A DNA stretch of 64,000 bases from Parelaphostrongylus tenuis (taxonomy: Eukaryota; Nematoda; Chromadorea; Rhabditida; Metastrongylidae). This document shows, piece after piece, positions 46,721 to 58,400 of this stretch (position 1 is the first letter of the stretch; each line of letters starts with the position of its first letter). The stretch is taken from the NCBI GenBank assembly GCA_019055375.1, contig JAHQIW010002308.1, positions 620,001 to 684,000 on the forward strand, written 5' to 3'. The notes under the pieces are model-generated. The model worked only from the letters and a program-made list of their open reading frames with translations. It did no database searches and was not told where the DNA came from. The position numbers were made by a program, and so were the translations under genes.

Positions 46721-47189
46721 CGCCCTGAGAGATCAAGCGGCGGCAGCCGCCGCACCGCGTGAGACGTCACGAGCACTGAAAATGACGGTTTCGAAATTTT
46801 GACACGGAAGTTGCGTCAACAAACGTGACCACCATGACTCATAGTGGGTCCGGCGCATTCATGGTGTCATTAAGCTCGATCCAATGCGTACTCCGGAGAG
46901 TTTACCAGTACTGGTGGGGGGGAAAGGGGTATTCTAGTTTATGGCGGATTTTTATACAAAAAAAAAAAAAATCTTTAAAAGTCGGGATCGCGTCGTCTTT
47001 CCGTGTTCCGATGAAATCGTGAGATTTTCTGAGGCCAACGAGTTTTTTTTCGGTTTCTTCGCTCTTTTTTCTTCCCTCCGAGGCTCGTAACTGAAGTCGA
47101 CGAAGCGGCTGAACAGGTGCGATTCTCTCATGGAGAGAGTTCAATGATGCCTCAAATCTATACGGGGTTCTATTCCGTTATGAGACACA

Positions 47190-48260
47190 AATGAAAAACC
47201 GACCTCATTCGCTCGACAGGGGAGATTTTAATAGGAGTCTTAATAACCGTTCAAAGGCGGAGACTTGAACCTACAGCCCCACATCGCCGGTTTTTCAAAC
47301 ACCCTTTTATAGCGCTGTGATCTCCATGCAAAACTATGTCTCAGAGAGGCGTATTTCTTGCCGGACAGAGCTCTTTTTTCGGACTATTATTGATCATTCG
47401 ATAGCGTAGTCGTTGCTGATTCCAACCCATGTGCTTATATCAAAAGATCGACTGTTTTTGAAACCCCCAAAAACATTCAATATAATTCCAAAAAAAAAAG
47501 AATGATTTAAGCTCAAAAAAGGGGGTTGGTAAGCCCAGGGTCATACACCGGTGTTTCGGAGGTTCGTCCTCCTCATCAGTGACCCCCGCCCCACATTCAG
47601 CCCTGCATTGAAGCAAGGAGGGTGGCGTATGTGGTGATGGCACAGTGTACTATGACACTGTACCATCACCACCTCTCAGTCGATAGATTTTTGCTGTTAG
47701 ATCAAAACTATATCAAAAGATCGACTGTTTTTGAAACCCCCAAAAACATTCAATATAATTCCAAAAAAAAAAGAATGAGCGGAGGTCACTGATGAGGAGG
47801 ACGAACCTCCGAAACACCGGTGTATGACCCTGGGCTTACCAACCCCCTTTTTTTGAGCTTTAAATCATTCTTTTTTTTTGGAATTATATTGAATGTTTTT
47901 GGGGGTTTCAAAAACAGTCGATCTTTTGATATAGTTTTGATCTAACAGCAAAAATCTATCGACTGAGAGGTGGTGATGGTACAGTGTCATAGTACACTGT
48001 GCCATCACCACATACGCCACCCTCCTTGCTTCAATGCAGGGCTGAATGTGGGGCGGGGGTCACTGATGAGGAGGACGAACCTCCGAAACACCGGTCTATG
48101 ACCCTGGGCTTACCAACCCCCTTTTTTTGAGCTTAAATCATTCTTTTTTTTTGGAATTATATTGCATGTGCTTATATCCTGAAAACACCGTTTCTCTGCA
48201 ACACAGCAGCTAAAATAAGTTAAATTCCCATCTGCAATCAAGGCGGTCTTTGGCCAATTC
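47190..48260 (+). mobile_element. Family A element interrupted by a palindromic insertion
   Basis: Starts with ACAAATGAAAAACCGACCTC and continues with the family A core (CCGGACAGAGCTCTTTTTTC, CATTCGATAGCGTAGTCGTT, GATTCCAACCCATGTGCTTA). The core resumes after the 723-base insertion as TATCCTGAAAACACCGTTTC. The right arm was not clearly identified. Confidence 0.6.
47442..48164. mobile_element. 723-bp near-perfect palindromic insertion
   Basis: Arms of about 298 bases (47,477-47,775 and 47,866-48,163) are almost identical reverse complements. The 90-base spacer is itself the reverse complement of about 47,504-47,590, so the order is R-Q-R followed by partial inverted Q, inverted R, inverted Q, and part of inverted R. 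The insertion is bounded by a 14-base direct repeat CATGTGCTTATATC (47,428-47,441 and 48,165-48,178), which the uninterrupted family A core has once, so this is a target duplication. No ORF inside looks like a transposase. The near identity of the arms implies a recent event. Confidence 0.85.
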
Positions 48261-48361
48261 ACGTGCGGTTGGCTAAGGCAGCCACGTGCACTAGCGCCGT
48301 GTCGTAAGACCAGTGCAGGGTCTATCGATCATTGCGCCAGCACATGTGATCTTTGATTTTA

Positions 48362-48482
48362 CAAATATACTCAGTGATGCAGAGTGATGAGCAAAACTTT
48401 TTGCTCCAGGCGGGACTCGAACTCCCTTATCTCACTTTTTTCGGGAGCGCGTATTTTAACCTGTTGCGCTACTGGCGTCCGT
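48362..48482 (-). repeat. S1-family tRNA-derived SINE
   Basis: The minus strand reads GGACGCCAGTAGCGCAACAG (A box), then GGGAGTTCGAGTCCCGCCTG (B box), then TTTTGCTCATCACTCTGC. The 124-codon ORF on the plus strand runs through this SINE and is not a gene. Confidence 0.65.
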
Positions 48483-48787
48483 TTTGTCCACTACTTCTAG
48501 GCGGTGTTTATTTAGCGGGAATATTGCCTCCTACACGATTGAACGTCTTCTTTTGGCTCCTTAGAGTTCGAGCTTTGAGCAGCTTCAAAGTGAAATTCAC
48601 TCCAGAAGAATCATGGAATTCTCTTCGATCGATTGTCAGGAACATATTAGATCACGTGAGCGCAGCTCTTTCCGGAGGCCGCTCTCCCCTCTTCAAGCGC
48701 TCCCAGTTAGTCATCACTAGAGTTTGAAATACCGACGATATTGTCGCGCGAGTGTTCAGAGGGATGGGCACGATTTCGAACCCCCCT

Positions 48788-48800
48788 CCCCCCCCCCCCC
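48788..48800. repeat. Poly-C tract, 13 bases
   Basis: C13, flanked by C6T before and TC5 after. On the minus strand it is a G-quadruplex-capable run. Confidence 0.9.
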
Positions 48801-48892
48801 TCCCCCTTCGCCCCCAGCTTCTCTTATAAGCAGAAAGACTTCTAAAATTCAGCCAAATGTTCAAAATGCATAAATGAGTGTTCAAGAAGAAG

Positions 48893-49018
48893 ATCCAAAA
48901 ATGTTAAGTGATGTGCAAAATTCTGAACCCCAGCCAGGAATCGATCTCGCGTCTTACCGAAACCAGAGGGAGGTGACAATCTCCGCTGCGCGGCTAATCG
49001 GCGCCCCAACCAGTGTCT
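48893..49018 (-). repeat. S1-family tRNA-derived SINE
   Basis: The minus strand reads GCGCCGATTAGCCGCGCAGC, then GCGAGATCGATTCCTGGCTG, and the tail CAGAATTTTGCACATCACTT. Confidence 0.6.
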
Positions 49019-49224
49019 GCGCGCCAAATTTGACTCGGCTGCCATCGTCGAAGGTCGAGGCGTCTTTGGATTCTGCCAACTTCCTAGCGCTTTTGTGTCC
49101 GTCTTCGCAGTGGGTTTTTTTTCTCACTCTGCGGATCCCAATACGGCTAGCATTATTCGTTTTTCCGTCTTCTTCTAAAACGCAGTCTCTGGATTAACCA
49201 GGCTGTGGCGTTTTATAAAGCGTT

Positions 49225-49325
49225 CACTGGGGACTGACGAAATGTTGGAGGGTGAAGTTCGGCCCCACGCGCGCCTCAGTCGGTATCATAACCACTTGGC
49301 CATGCCGTTCCGCCAGTTGGTCTTT
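49225..49325 (-). repeat. S3-family SINE head
   Basis: The minus strand has ACGGCATGGCCAAGTGGTTA, then TACCGACTGAGGCGCGCGTG, as in the S3 head. Confidence 0.55.
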
Positions 49326-49889
49326 TTATAGGCTTAGTAATTGAGAGCACTCTGTGAGCAACGGAGAGTCCGGGGACACGTGGCCCTTATTTCCGGGCTA
49401 GGATTACTACGATGGACGATAAGATCATTTAATGTCATAACTGATCTAATAGGGAAGTTCCAGGCTCAGGGATCTAGTGGAGACTCTTCTGAATATGCTA
49501 TATTCAGGGCGAATTTCTCCAAATAAAAACCGACTTTCCTTTGACCTCAGCATCATTAATCAGTACTTTATCTTGTGACTGAGCTAAAATTAGGTTAACC
49601 TCAGCGTTATCTGAATAGTTCTCGACGTCTGAGCTTCTTTGAAGCCGATGGATCCGAGATGCGATGGTCCACAGTCTTTCTTCCACGCCGAGTGGGTCCT
49701 CGCAGTTGTGTCGAGTCGGATCCTCATCGTTCGAGTAAAGCGGCCGGACCAAGCTTGTTTTTTTGATCAACCTTAGGTCAGCCTAATCACATTAGACACT
49801 TCAATGATCCGTCCCGTCTCCGCAGTGCTTTTTTTTCTTTTTTTTTCTGCTATACAGATCCCAGCCCCTGTTAGCATGCATTCGTTTTT

Positions 49890-50075
49890 TCGTCTTTTTG
49901 AACGCAGTCTTGAATATAGCCTGGCTGAGACGTTCCATAGAACGTTCGCTGTTGACCTCCTGAGAGTGTTGGGGCTTGGGGGGAAGGGAGAGGAGTTCAA
50001 CCCTACGCGCGCCGCGACCACCATCACAGCCCACTCGGCCATGGCGCTCCTTCAGTTGGTCATTTCATAGGTGTC
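49890..50075 (-). repeat. S3-family tRNA-derived SINE
   Basis: The minus strand reads GGAGCGCCATGGCCGAGTGG, GGTTGAACTCCTCTCCCTTC and the body AGGTCAACAGCGAACGTTCT. It overlaps ORFs of 77-89 codons on both strands, which are artefacts. It faces the copy at 50,337 head to head. Confidence 0.65.
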
Positions 50076-50336
50076 GAAATTATGACTCCGAAGCACTGTG
50101 GGCCGAAAGTGGACCAAGTTTTTTCTAGGATCCCCCTCAAAAATTATTCGAAGTCTTATACGAGCAAAGTGTATTTTGATGCCACTATTGAAAAGCTTCT
50201 TTTTCACTTCTGTTAATTAAAAACTACACTTTGTTCTCGATGATTGATGGTGTGTGTTGTTCATCAAGGAGGAAAAAATGGAAAGGCCCGGTTTCCGGGT
50301 TCATTCTTCTCATTATTATCATCCTAGTTATCGCCT

Positions 50337-50530
50337 CAGGAGCGTCGTGGCCTAGTGGTTGTGATACTCTTCGCGTTGTCCCGGCGCGCGTGGAACAAAG
50401 CTGTGCCCCCCCCCCCCCCCCCTCCCCAACCTTCTCCTGCAGTCAACAACAACAGCGCCCTGTGGAACGCGGCAGCCTGGCTATCCTCGACATTGCTAGG
50501 AGACTCGGTCATTCAGTATTGTGCGGAATA
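50337..50530 (+). repeat. S3-family tRNA-derived SINE with 17-base poly-C
   Basis: Head AGGAGCGTCGTGGCCTAGTG followed by GTTGTGATACTCTTCGCG and the body TGGCTATCCTCGACATTGCT. A C17 run at 50,406-50,422 sits where other copies have only a few C residues. Confidence 0.7.
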
Positions 50531-51211
50531 ATGAGGAGTCTAGAGTGTTATCCCTTCTGCTGATCAGAATTGCTGCTACCTTCCAGTCGACTATCCTTGA
50601 GAGGTTGCTCAAATCCGAATATATTCTGATAGAATTTTAAAGCCTTCAGAGGTTTCTTATGGCGTCTCTAGTGGTTTTCGTACGTTTCTGCGTGTCCTCA
50701 CAAACATGCGCTTAGCTTCATCTCTACTACTATCAGGTTGGGGAAAAATTTCCTTGACAGCCGCTGAAAATTAAGATTTTTATATGGATTCACTTGAAAA
50801 CAGCAACAATTATTCTTCATGGTAAAGACCATCTTCATCCACGATCTTCTACTAATAATCGACAAGTTCCCGAATCTACTTGAAATTGCCATTCCTGAGC
50901 TTTGAATCAAAAACGCCTGACTTGCCTCTTCAACTTGATCAAATGTCTCAAATCGGCGTCCAAGCAGGAAATGTTTTTTTTGAGCGGAAAAGACCATAAT
51001 CGGACGGCGCATCATCGCCCCGACTCCCTCCGATCCATCAATTTTTTTTCTTGGTCTTCTTTGCGATGTGAGGTTCGGCATTGTTTTGCTGGAATAGCAT
51101 GTGTGCTTTCGACGAATCAACGTCGGATGCTTTTCCTTCAACGCATCGGAGACTCGGTCCAGCTGCTCGCAGCTTGTGAGATTCGGTTCTTTCTATTAGA
51201 TGACGGCAAAT

Positions 51212-51400
51212 GAATACTCGACTCCATTCGTTGGAGAAGAATTTTCCATAAGAGTGCTAGTAATCATTCGAAAGCTCAGATCTCTGGCTAGCGCGATACG
51301 TGGCCGGTTTTTCAAAACACCCGTTCATACCGTTGTCAAATCCAAAGACAATTATGTTTTAAATTGGCGGGGCGATTCAACTATTACTTTGCTTCCTTTC
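51212..51400 (+). repeat. Family A element arm
   Basis: Contains CGACTCCATTCGTTGGAGAA, CATAAGAGTGCTAGTAATCA, CGAAAGCTCAGATCTCTGGC and GGCCGGTTTTTCAAAACACC. The element core beyond about 51,360 gives way to an RTE fragment. Confidence 0.55.
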
Positions 51401-51990
51401 TTGTCTTGATTGACTCGAGCGGGCTCCAGCAACACTTCCATCTTCCCCTATCGCATGGAAGGGTACCTCAGTGGGTCCTCCTCGCCCTAGGGATTCGTAG
51501 AGCATTACACCATTCGTCAAGGATTTCAATGAAGAAATCGGGTTATCGCGTCGGTGGTCTTGCTGGGGAGCGCTTGATATCCCGAGGAATCCAGTCGGTA
51601 TCCGTCTTTCATCCTGCTTTCTAGCGACCAGGTTTCTGGTGCATACGTTAGGGTAGGGATAGTCGTCAAGTCGAAAAGTGGGCTTGGAGTCGGATGTTTT
51701 TTCATCTCTGCACTACATCCTCGATGCTCTCAAATGTTCCCCAAGGTTGCTCGTTTCCTCCCACTTGAAATCAAAGTATCAAGCTGAAATGATCAGACGT
51801 GGAAAACGAGGCGTTTCTCCTTACCAGGCCTTTAGTAACACTTGGAATTTATCCCGATTGCCTCTCAAGGACTTGTACGTGAAATGTGCCCTGTGACGCA
51901 TCTGGGCCGACTCCGTAGAATCGCCCAGTGTCATTAGCGTACAACGAGGCGATTCTTCCCGAGTAGAGCACCTTAATTCAGGATCGGCCT
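51400..51990 (-). mobile_element. RTE retrotransposon fragment, heavily broken
   Basis: The minus strand carries, in shifting frames, the order seen at 21,384: a part equivalent to LFDSTIIPALTYA (about 51,640-51,690), then after breaks the 3' end equivalent to WKCCWSPLES (about 51,405-51,440). Frameshifts and deletions are frequent. It is an old 5'-truncated copy. Confidence 0.6.
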
Positions 51991-52271
51991 TCTTTCAACC
52001 TTGGTTTTTCACTCTTATAGCTATATTGTTTCGTTGATGATCAGACAGCACAGGTTGTCCACAAGCTGATTAGAACACTCTCAAGGTCTGATTTGTAGAT
52101 GATACGGCTTGAAACTTCAAAATAAAGTGGGTTTTCAGGCTCCCTGAGTGACCCACTTAGGAGTTGAGTACATTTGCCATTGCTCTGCTTAACCAGTTCA
52201 CTTCTGCGGACCCAAACTGGGCGTGTCCAGTCGGCAAGAGCTCCAATTGGCAACATGGGAACTGCTCTGTT

Positions 52272-52286
52272 CCCCCCCCCCCCCCC
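52272..52286. repeat. Poly-C tract, 15 bases
   Basis: C15 within gene-free sequence. Confidence 0.9.
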
Positions 52287-53029
52287 TCCTCTGTGATTCC
52301 GCGATCCTGCGATTCTTATCCTGTCTGTCCTCTCTTTCACTCGGCACCCGTCCATCATGAAAAAAGTTGCTGGTTCAATCCCTTATCACGTACAAATTCG
52401 ATTTCAAAGGTTTTCGTATGCGAGTTTCGTTCGGACAACATCAGATGGTCATCGAGGAGTTTAGGGTTGACTGTTTTAAGCGTTATCTTGAAAGCCATGT
52501 ATTGGGGGCTGGGTGAAGCTAGGGATCAAAGCGTCTTGAATTTCTTACATTTCCATTCTCTCTTAGAATCCAGAAATCCAGAAGTCCGAGCATTGCAGTG
52601 AAACGTTGGAGGTGCCATTAAGGATCACTGATGATTTCTTATAGATCAACGTACGACTTAGTTTCTTACGCTCAATTCTCCTTGGAAATGAGCGAATCTG
52701 TCTGGTTTTCTTCACTATAGAGAGAGTAAATCCATTCGGCTAACGCGACGTCTCGACGTCTTCGTCTGCTCAGAGGCGATGTTTGGCGTAATCAGCAGGA
52801 TTCATATGATCGATTGATTGATTGGGAAAACCGAAGTTGGAGGAAAATCGATTTCCGACAGTCAATAGATATAATTTAGGCGTTGCTCTTTCATTAGTAA
52901 TACTTGAAGCTGGGATAATCCAGCCCTTTTGCAGGGCGCTTCTAAGCTCCCGATTTAGTTATGAGGGGTTCTCCCTGACCATAACCTAGAAACTCGGTTT
53001 TCTCCTTTGTTTTTTTTTGATTTTTTCGG

Positions 53030-53280
53030 TTATAATGGGACGAATGAAAAAGCGATCCCATTCAGTGGAGAAGAACTTTTTATAGGAGTGTTAGTAACCA
53101 TCCGAAAGCTAAGACTTTAGGCTACACCCCACGTTGCCGGTTTTTCAAAGCAAACTTTTATGACGCTTCAAAATCGGAAATAAAACCTTTCTTGTGGTTA
53201 CTAATACTCTTGTAAAAAGTTCCTGCCCAGCGAATGAGGTCGGTTTTTCATTTGTCTTTTATAACCGAAAAAAACCTTTT
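53030..53280. mobile_element. Compact palindromic family A element
   Basis: Left end TTTTTTCGGTTATAATGGGA with arm to about 53,155, then an inverted arm ending TTATAACCGAAAAAAACC. Only the two arms and a short middle remain, like the copy at 56,540. It has no coding capacity. Confidence 0.7.
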
Positions 53281-53504
53281 AATTTTGCAGAGAATTCTGG
53301 CTCTCTGGTCACTCGTTATTGTTCAGTACTGCGTAATTCATTAACATTTATTTGTACTTGTTTTTTCTTTTATTTTTTTTTCCAAATACAATCCTCCAAT
53401 TTCGTTTGTTTACGATCTACCTCTCTCTCTATTGATTTTCATTAGTTGACTGCCTGGGATCGAGGAGTACCGAGATAATTTCCATTGGAAAACAGAGGTT
53501 TTGT

Positions 53505-53622
53505 TGACATATCCAGTGATGTAGGGTGATGTGCAAAAGTTTAGCGTCGGGCGGGACTCGAACCAGCATCTCACTCTGTCCGTGAACGCGTGCTCCAATC
53601 CGTTCCATCACTGACGCCCGCT
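53505..53622 (-). repeat. S1-family tRNA-derived SINE
   Basis: The minus strand reads CGGGCGTCAGTGATGGAACG, then ATGCTGGTTCGAGTCCCGCC, then TTTTGCACATCACCCTACAT. The tRNA-like acceptor GGGCGTC/GACGC can still pair. Confidence 0.65.
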
Positions 53623-54265
53623 GTGCCATCAGAGATTTCATCATTACTATTTTTTCACGTACAGAGTTCGTTATTGAGACTTCCTGGACTCGGAAGCTTG
53701 GCAGGGAAAGAGAGTAGCTCATCAATAGCTGGATGAGATCAAAGATTAATTTGTCGAGTAAATAACCGGCTTTCCAAAACAATTTTATGTGCTCTTTTTT
53801 TCTGACGCTCTTTTTCCCTTGTTTTCCAACAGTTTTTCTTTCCCTTTTTCTTTTTTCCTACTATCTCTCACTTTGAGCCGCTTATATTAAGATGTTTAGC
53901 GGAATATTTGATTAGCATTTTGCTCAAAATCTGCGCTCTTGTGGCTCACAGCTTTTTTTTCTCTTTCTTCAGGAGTTTTGGATTTCATAAACAGCGCTTT
54001 ATCTACAAGAATTCTTCACTTGACTGCTTCATTAGCAGTATTGAGATTTTATAACTATATATCCGGGAATGACAGGCGAAGCCAAGAGCATCTTGCCCGG
54101 GAATTGAACCTGCGTCTCGCCTTTTGCGGCCGTCTATCACGCATATCCTTGGATATTTGGTGGTGCTTTTCCATTAATTGGTACGGGATCAAAAAATTTA
54201 TCCCTTTCACTGGACAGGGAACTAGCGCAGTACTTCACCAGTTTTTGAAAAAAAAAGCTTTTTAT

Positions 54266-54485
54266 AACGCAGTGATGTAGAGTGGTGTGCAAAAACGTTT
54301 GCGTCAGTCGGGATTTGAACCCAGATCTTACTCTGTGGTGCAACGGTTTAGCACATGCTCCCGGAAAGAGTAAGATCTGGGTTCAAATCTCGGCTGACGT
54401 AAACGTTTTTTGCACACCACTCTACATCATTGGGTTTATTAAAAACATCATGACACCGCAATAGGCGGTTGAATAAAAATGATTT
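54266..54485. repeat. Fold-back S1 SINE, copy 1
   Basis: About 62 bases (54,270-54,333) spanning the T-arm and tail of S1 are present as an inverted copy ahead of a partial tRNA-like head. The same sequence then follows in forward orientation (54,369-54,431). The loop holds GTGCAACGGTTTAGCAC. The tail ends AATAGGCGGTTGAATAAAAA. Confidence 0.75.
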
Positions 54486-54689
54486 CTTTTTATAAGTACA
54501 AACATCTGTGTTTCACACACGCCTTTTTCTCGCAAGGCAGAGCTTTCTTGCTTCATTCGATAGCGTACGATTTAAAGATTCCAACGCTGTCCTTATTTTC
54601 TGGAAAGACCGTTTCTCTGCAGTGCAGAAGGAAAATAAAATAAAATCCACGTACACCGGGATTTTGGTTTTTTTACGAAGCGGAAAGGA

Positions 54690-54712
54690 GGGGGGGGGGG
54701 GGGGGGGGGGGG
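54690..54712. repeat. Poly-G tract, 23 bases
   Basis: G23 followed by AAGGAGGGAGGG, a strong G-quadruplex candidate. The exact length may be unreliable in an assembly. Confidence 0.9.
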
Positions 54713-55189
54713 AAGGAGGGAGGGCAGGGGGCATGGGCTGATCTGGACGCTTGAACACCCCCAGTCGATCAGTTGGACGTTTCGTGGGCCATAGGAAAAA
54801 TAGTTTTTGTTTTTTATTTAGGAGTTGTTTTTCACATTAAATGTGTGACTCTGATTCTAAAATATTTTCTCTACATGTTCATGTGTTTTTTGCGTTTGTA
54901 GCCAGGTAATATTAGCATTGAGCGGCCGATGTGAAACATAATTTTTTTATAAGTTTAGCGGTCTTATGAAGGAGCTTTTCGAAAAATGGTCACGTACGGC
55001 GCTAGCCAGATTTAAGCTCTTGAGTGATTACTGACCCTGTTATGAAGAAGTTCCTGTCAGCGAAAGGGATCGTTTTTTGATCCAGTGCCGTCTTACGGGA
55101 GACAACCTATTTAGTTTTTTATCATTGTAAAAAAGCCTTCTTTGATGATCAGATGCTCTTATTTCAGAAATGATTTTATTTGACCGCCA

Positions 55190-55345
55190 CTTGCGGTGTT
55201 ATGATGTTACATTATACCCAATAGTGTAGAGTGCTGTGCAAAAAACGTTTGCGTCAGCGGGGATTCGAATCCAGATCTTGAAAGAGTGAGATGTGGGTTC
55301 GAATCCAGGCTGACGCAAATGTTTTTGCACAGCACTCTACACTAT
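55190..55345. repeat. Fold-back S1 SINE, copy 2
   Basis: An inverted part (CAATAGTGTAGAGTGCTGTG through GATTCGAATCCAGATCTT) is followed directly by the forward part (GTGGGTTCGAATCCAGG, then GCACAGCACTCTACACTATT). The architecture matches copy 1, but the junction retains even less of the head. Confidence 0.75.
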
Positions 55346-55444
55346 TTGGTCTTATTTCAGTTGTTTGAGGTCTCTGTCACACAAGCAAATCTATATGGAC
55401 ATTTTTAGATAAATCTATATGAACATTTCCAGATAGTAAGAAAA

Positions 55445-58400
55445 ATGCTTGGAAACGTTGTTGCGAGAGAAAACGAGGCCGTCGGAAGAAAACGAAATTC
55501 GCTCACACCACAGCAGGTCCCAGACCACAATCAATCCCAGTGTGATCTAGAAGCAAAATCGTCGGAGAGTGAGTCTCCAAAGCCATCTCAGAACGGACAG
55601 ATCCGTCGTAATAATCAGTTAGTTGATGGTTATAAAACTTTCTTATCGCATTGTGATTCAACTAGAAGCTTGTACTTCTGTTGGAGCGTGTATGGCGCAA
55701 GTGGTTAGAGATCTTCTGCGACACATACGTGGTCGAACAGTCGATGGTTGATGGTTCGACCATCGCCTTTGAAGCTCATCAAGCCTTCCGTTCCTTCAAA
55801 GTCGGTGAATGACATCAGACTTGTCTGGAAGGATAGCAGCACTGACTTGGGTAGATCGGTAGGCTACCGCGAGTAATGACTGTGGTCTAGGAGCAAAATC
55901 GTCGGAGAGTGAGTTTGAGCAAGTAAAGGGTAGATATGAGTTAAGTCGCTTCAAACGATGCTGGATGAAGACGAATGCATGAAACATCCTCTAGGGATTC
56001 GATTAATGCCAAAGACTTTACCTTTGTCCATTTGAGCTTCAGCTGAATTTTAAACTTACACAGTTACACAGTAACTGGACTGGTTCACATGTTGTGTCGA
56101 GTATGACCCGTCTTCACAATCTACTGTGCGTTTAGTTGATTGATTGAAAGAGTGTTAAGGAAGTGGTCGAACCAGCGTCTTGATTATCATCTTGTTTCCT
56201 GTCACACTGTGTCACTAACCGCTGCGCTACCCGCCTCCGTTCTGTTTCAGATCTGTAGAATCTAATCAGTATTAGTACAGATTCTATGAGTAATAGGAGC
56301 TTTCTTTATTGAGGTTGTCTCATTGAGTTGACGGAGAAAAAGCCAGCTTCTCAGAATCAGGTGATTTTTCAGGCGAAGGGATGTACGGGATGTTTCGAAT
56401 CATAAGATTACTGAATATTTCCCGGTTCGGAGAAGTTCTCGCAAGACTAGCAAGCAACTTGAGGTTTGATTTTAATTGTGCTTTGTGTTCTCGAGCTCTT
56501 TTGATCGGATCCTGAGCACATTATTCCATACTTTGTGGTTATAATGCAAATGAAAAAACCGGTCGAATTCGTTGGAGAGGAACTTTTCATAGGAGTGTTA
56601 GTAATCGTTCGAAAGCTGAGACTTGAGGCTTCAGTCTCACGTCACCGGTTTTCGAATAACCTTTTTTTGTATCAAAAAACCGGCGACGCGGGATGTAGCC
56701 TGAAGTAACAAATTTTGAGTCGTTACAGCCACTCCTATGAAAAGTTCCTCTCCACCGAATCAGCTCGGTTTTTCTTATGTTTTCTTGTAATTACAAAGCC
56801 CATTATTTTACTGCTTTCCTTTCCATAATCTCTTTAAGGAAGAGGAGAAGGGAGCCTTACGTGATGCCATACACAACATGACCAACGAGACATTAGTTGA
56901 GATCTATTTGGATGAGAAGAAAGGTCGTGGTATACGAGCAGGGAAATCTTTTGTGAAAAACGAGTTCGTCATTGAGTACAAAGGTTTGTTTCTCTTTGTA
57001 GCATTAGTACGTATGAGCACTCCGTTACTATTCGAATTTAGTAAATTTGATGATCTACAGCCTCCATTGACGTTCCAGGCGATATCATGGACTATAATTC
57101 GGCGAAACTCCGTGAACAGGAGTACGCGAAGGATCCTTCGATCGGGTCTTATATGTATTTCTTCAAATACAAAAGCAAAAGGTGGTGTGTGGATGCGACC
57201 AAAGAGTCTATTTATAAGGGTCGACTAATAAATCACAGTGTTTGCGGCCTAACCTCAGGACAAAGGTTTCTTTTTATTTACAAAAGTACTTTTTTCTTAG
57301 TAAATTTCCTAAAACTGTGAATTATTCTTCATTTAACCACAAGATCTCTTAATCAGCTATTTGTTTAGTAGTGGTATGATTGTATAAATATATCTCCAGT
57401 AATGTTGAATGGTAGGGCAGACCTTTAAAAATCGGGGGGGGGGAGTTGAACCAGCGTTCCATCCTTTCCGTGGGCGAGTGCTGACCACTGAACTACCGAG
57501 CCTCCTGTTCTGCTGTAGTCCGTGTTACTTATGATTTTCATCGTGCATTCAGTACTTCTTACAAGCTGCATATGCAAGCATTGACGGAGATCTGGTGGTG
57601 GATTTGTCGCATCATGAAGCGTATCAATTTCAGGGAGCCCGGCTGTGAGAGCCCAAGCTCTCGGAGCTGGACATTTACTGAGGCATGCGACATGCAGTTG
57701 AGCTCCTCAAGCATAGGCATAGGTGATAAAATCCATTTCTGTCTTTCACATGGAATTTCAATAATTTACCGATCTATTGAGTGAGAGCTGCTATCTGCTT
57801 AGATAAGTCTGGTACCAATTCGTCTACCCCGAACGGATGGAAGGATTGATGAGTTTTAGGACGATCGATCTCGTGTGTGTGTCGAGTAGCACCTTCAACC
57901 ACTGCTCCATACGGACCTCATTGTTCTGTACAAGCGATATATGTTTGCACTGGGTCTTATGCGAGCCTAGGCGTATCTGGTAGTAGATTGGTCGCTTCAC
58001 AGAAGGTAGTAACCCCAGCGAGTTTGGCTGTAAAACTGCCGTTTAACCAAACTTCTCGTATTATTTTGAATAGAAAGTCCTTGTTGCCTCACGGACTATA
58101 AGATAGGTTTGCAGTGTTAGTCGGAAGATCTTAGTCTAAGATAGCCAGTTGTTAAGATCTCTTCTCTAAAGTAGCCGTTGAATTTTATCCGACACTTGAC
58201 TGACCAGATTTTCAATGGGTTTCATTTTGTGATAGTTGTTCGTATCTTTGATTGTCTACTCAGTTGCCATCTCGCATACGAGGACTGCTATCCGTAAAGT
58301 TGATCACACTAAGAAGCTCCTTTACGTTGAGGTTAATTTCGACGCTTGCGCTCGGACAGGAAGATTGTGAAGTTGAAAGATGGCCTCATAGTTGATTCTC

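Larger units (their letters stand above)
54180..55090 (+). mobile_element. Family A element carrying a fold-back SINE and poly-G
   Basis: A decayed left arm (CCCTTTCACTGGACAGGGAA, GAAAAAAAAAGCTTTTTATA), core pieces (CGCAAGGCAGAGCTTTCTTG, CATTCGATAGCGTACGATTT, GACCGTTTCTCTGCAGTGCA) and an inverted right arm (54,960-55,085) bracket a fold-back S1 SINE at 54,266-54,485 and a G23 tract. Confidence 0.5.

Noticed and set aside
48353..48727. 124-codon plus-strand ORF
   Set aside because: Its first third is the antisense of a tRNA-derived SINE; the rest is unrecognised.
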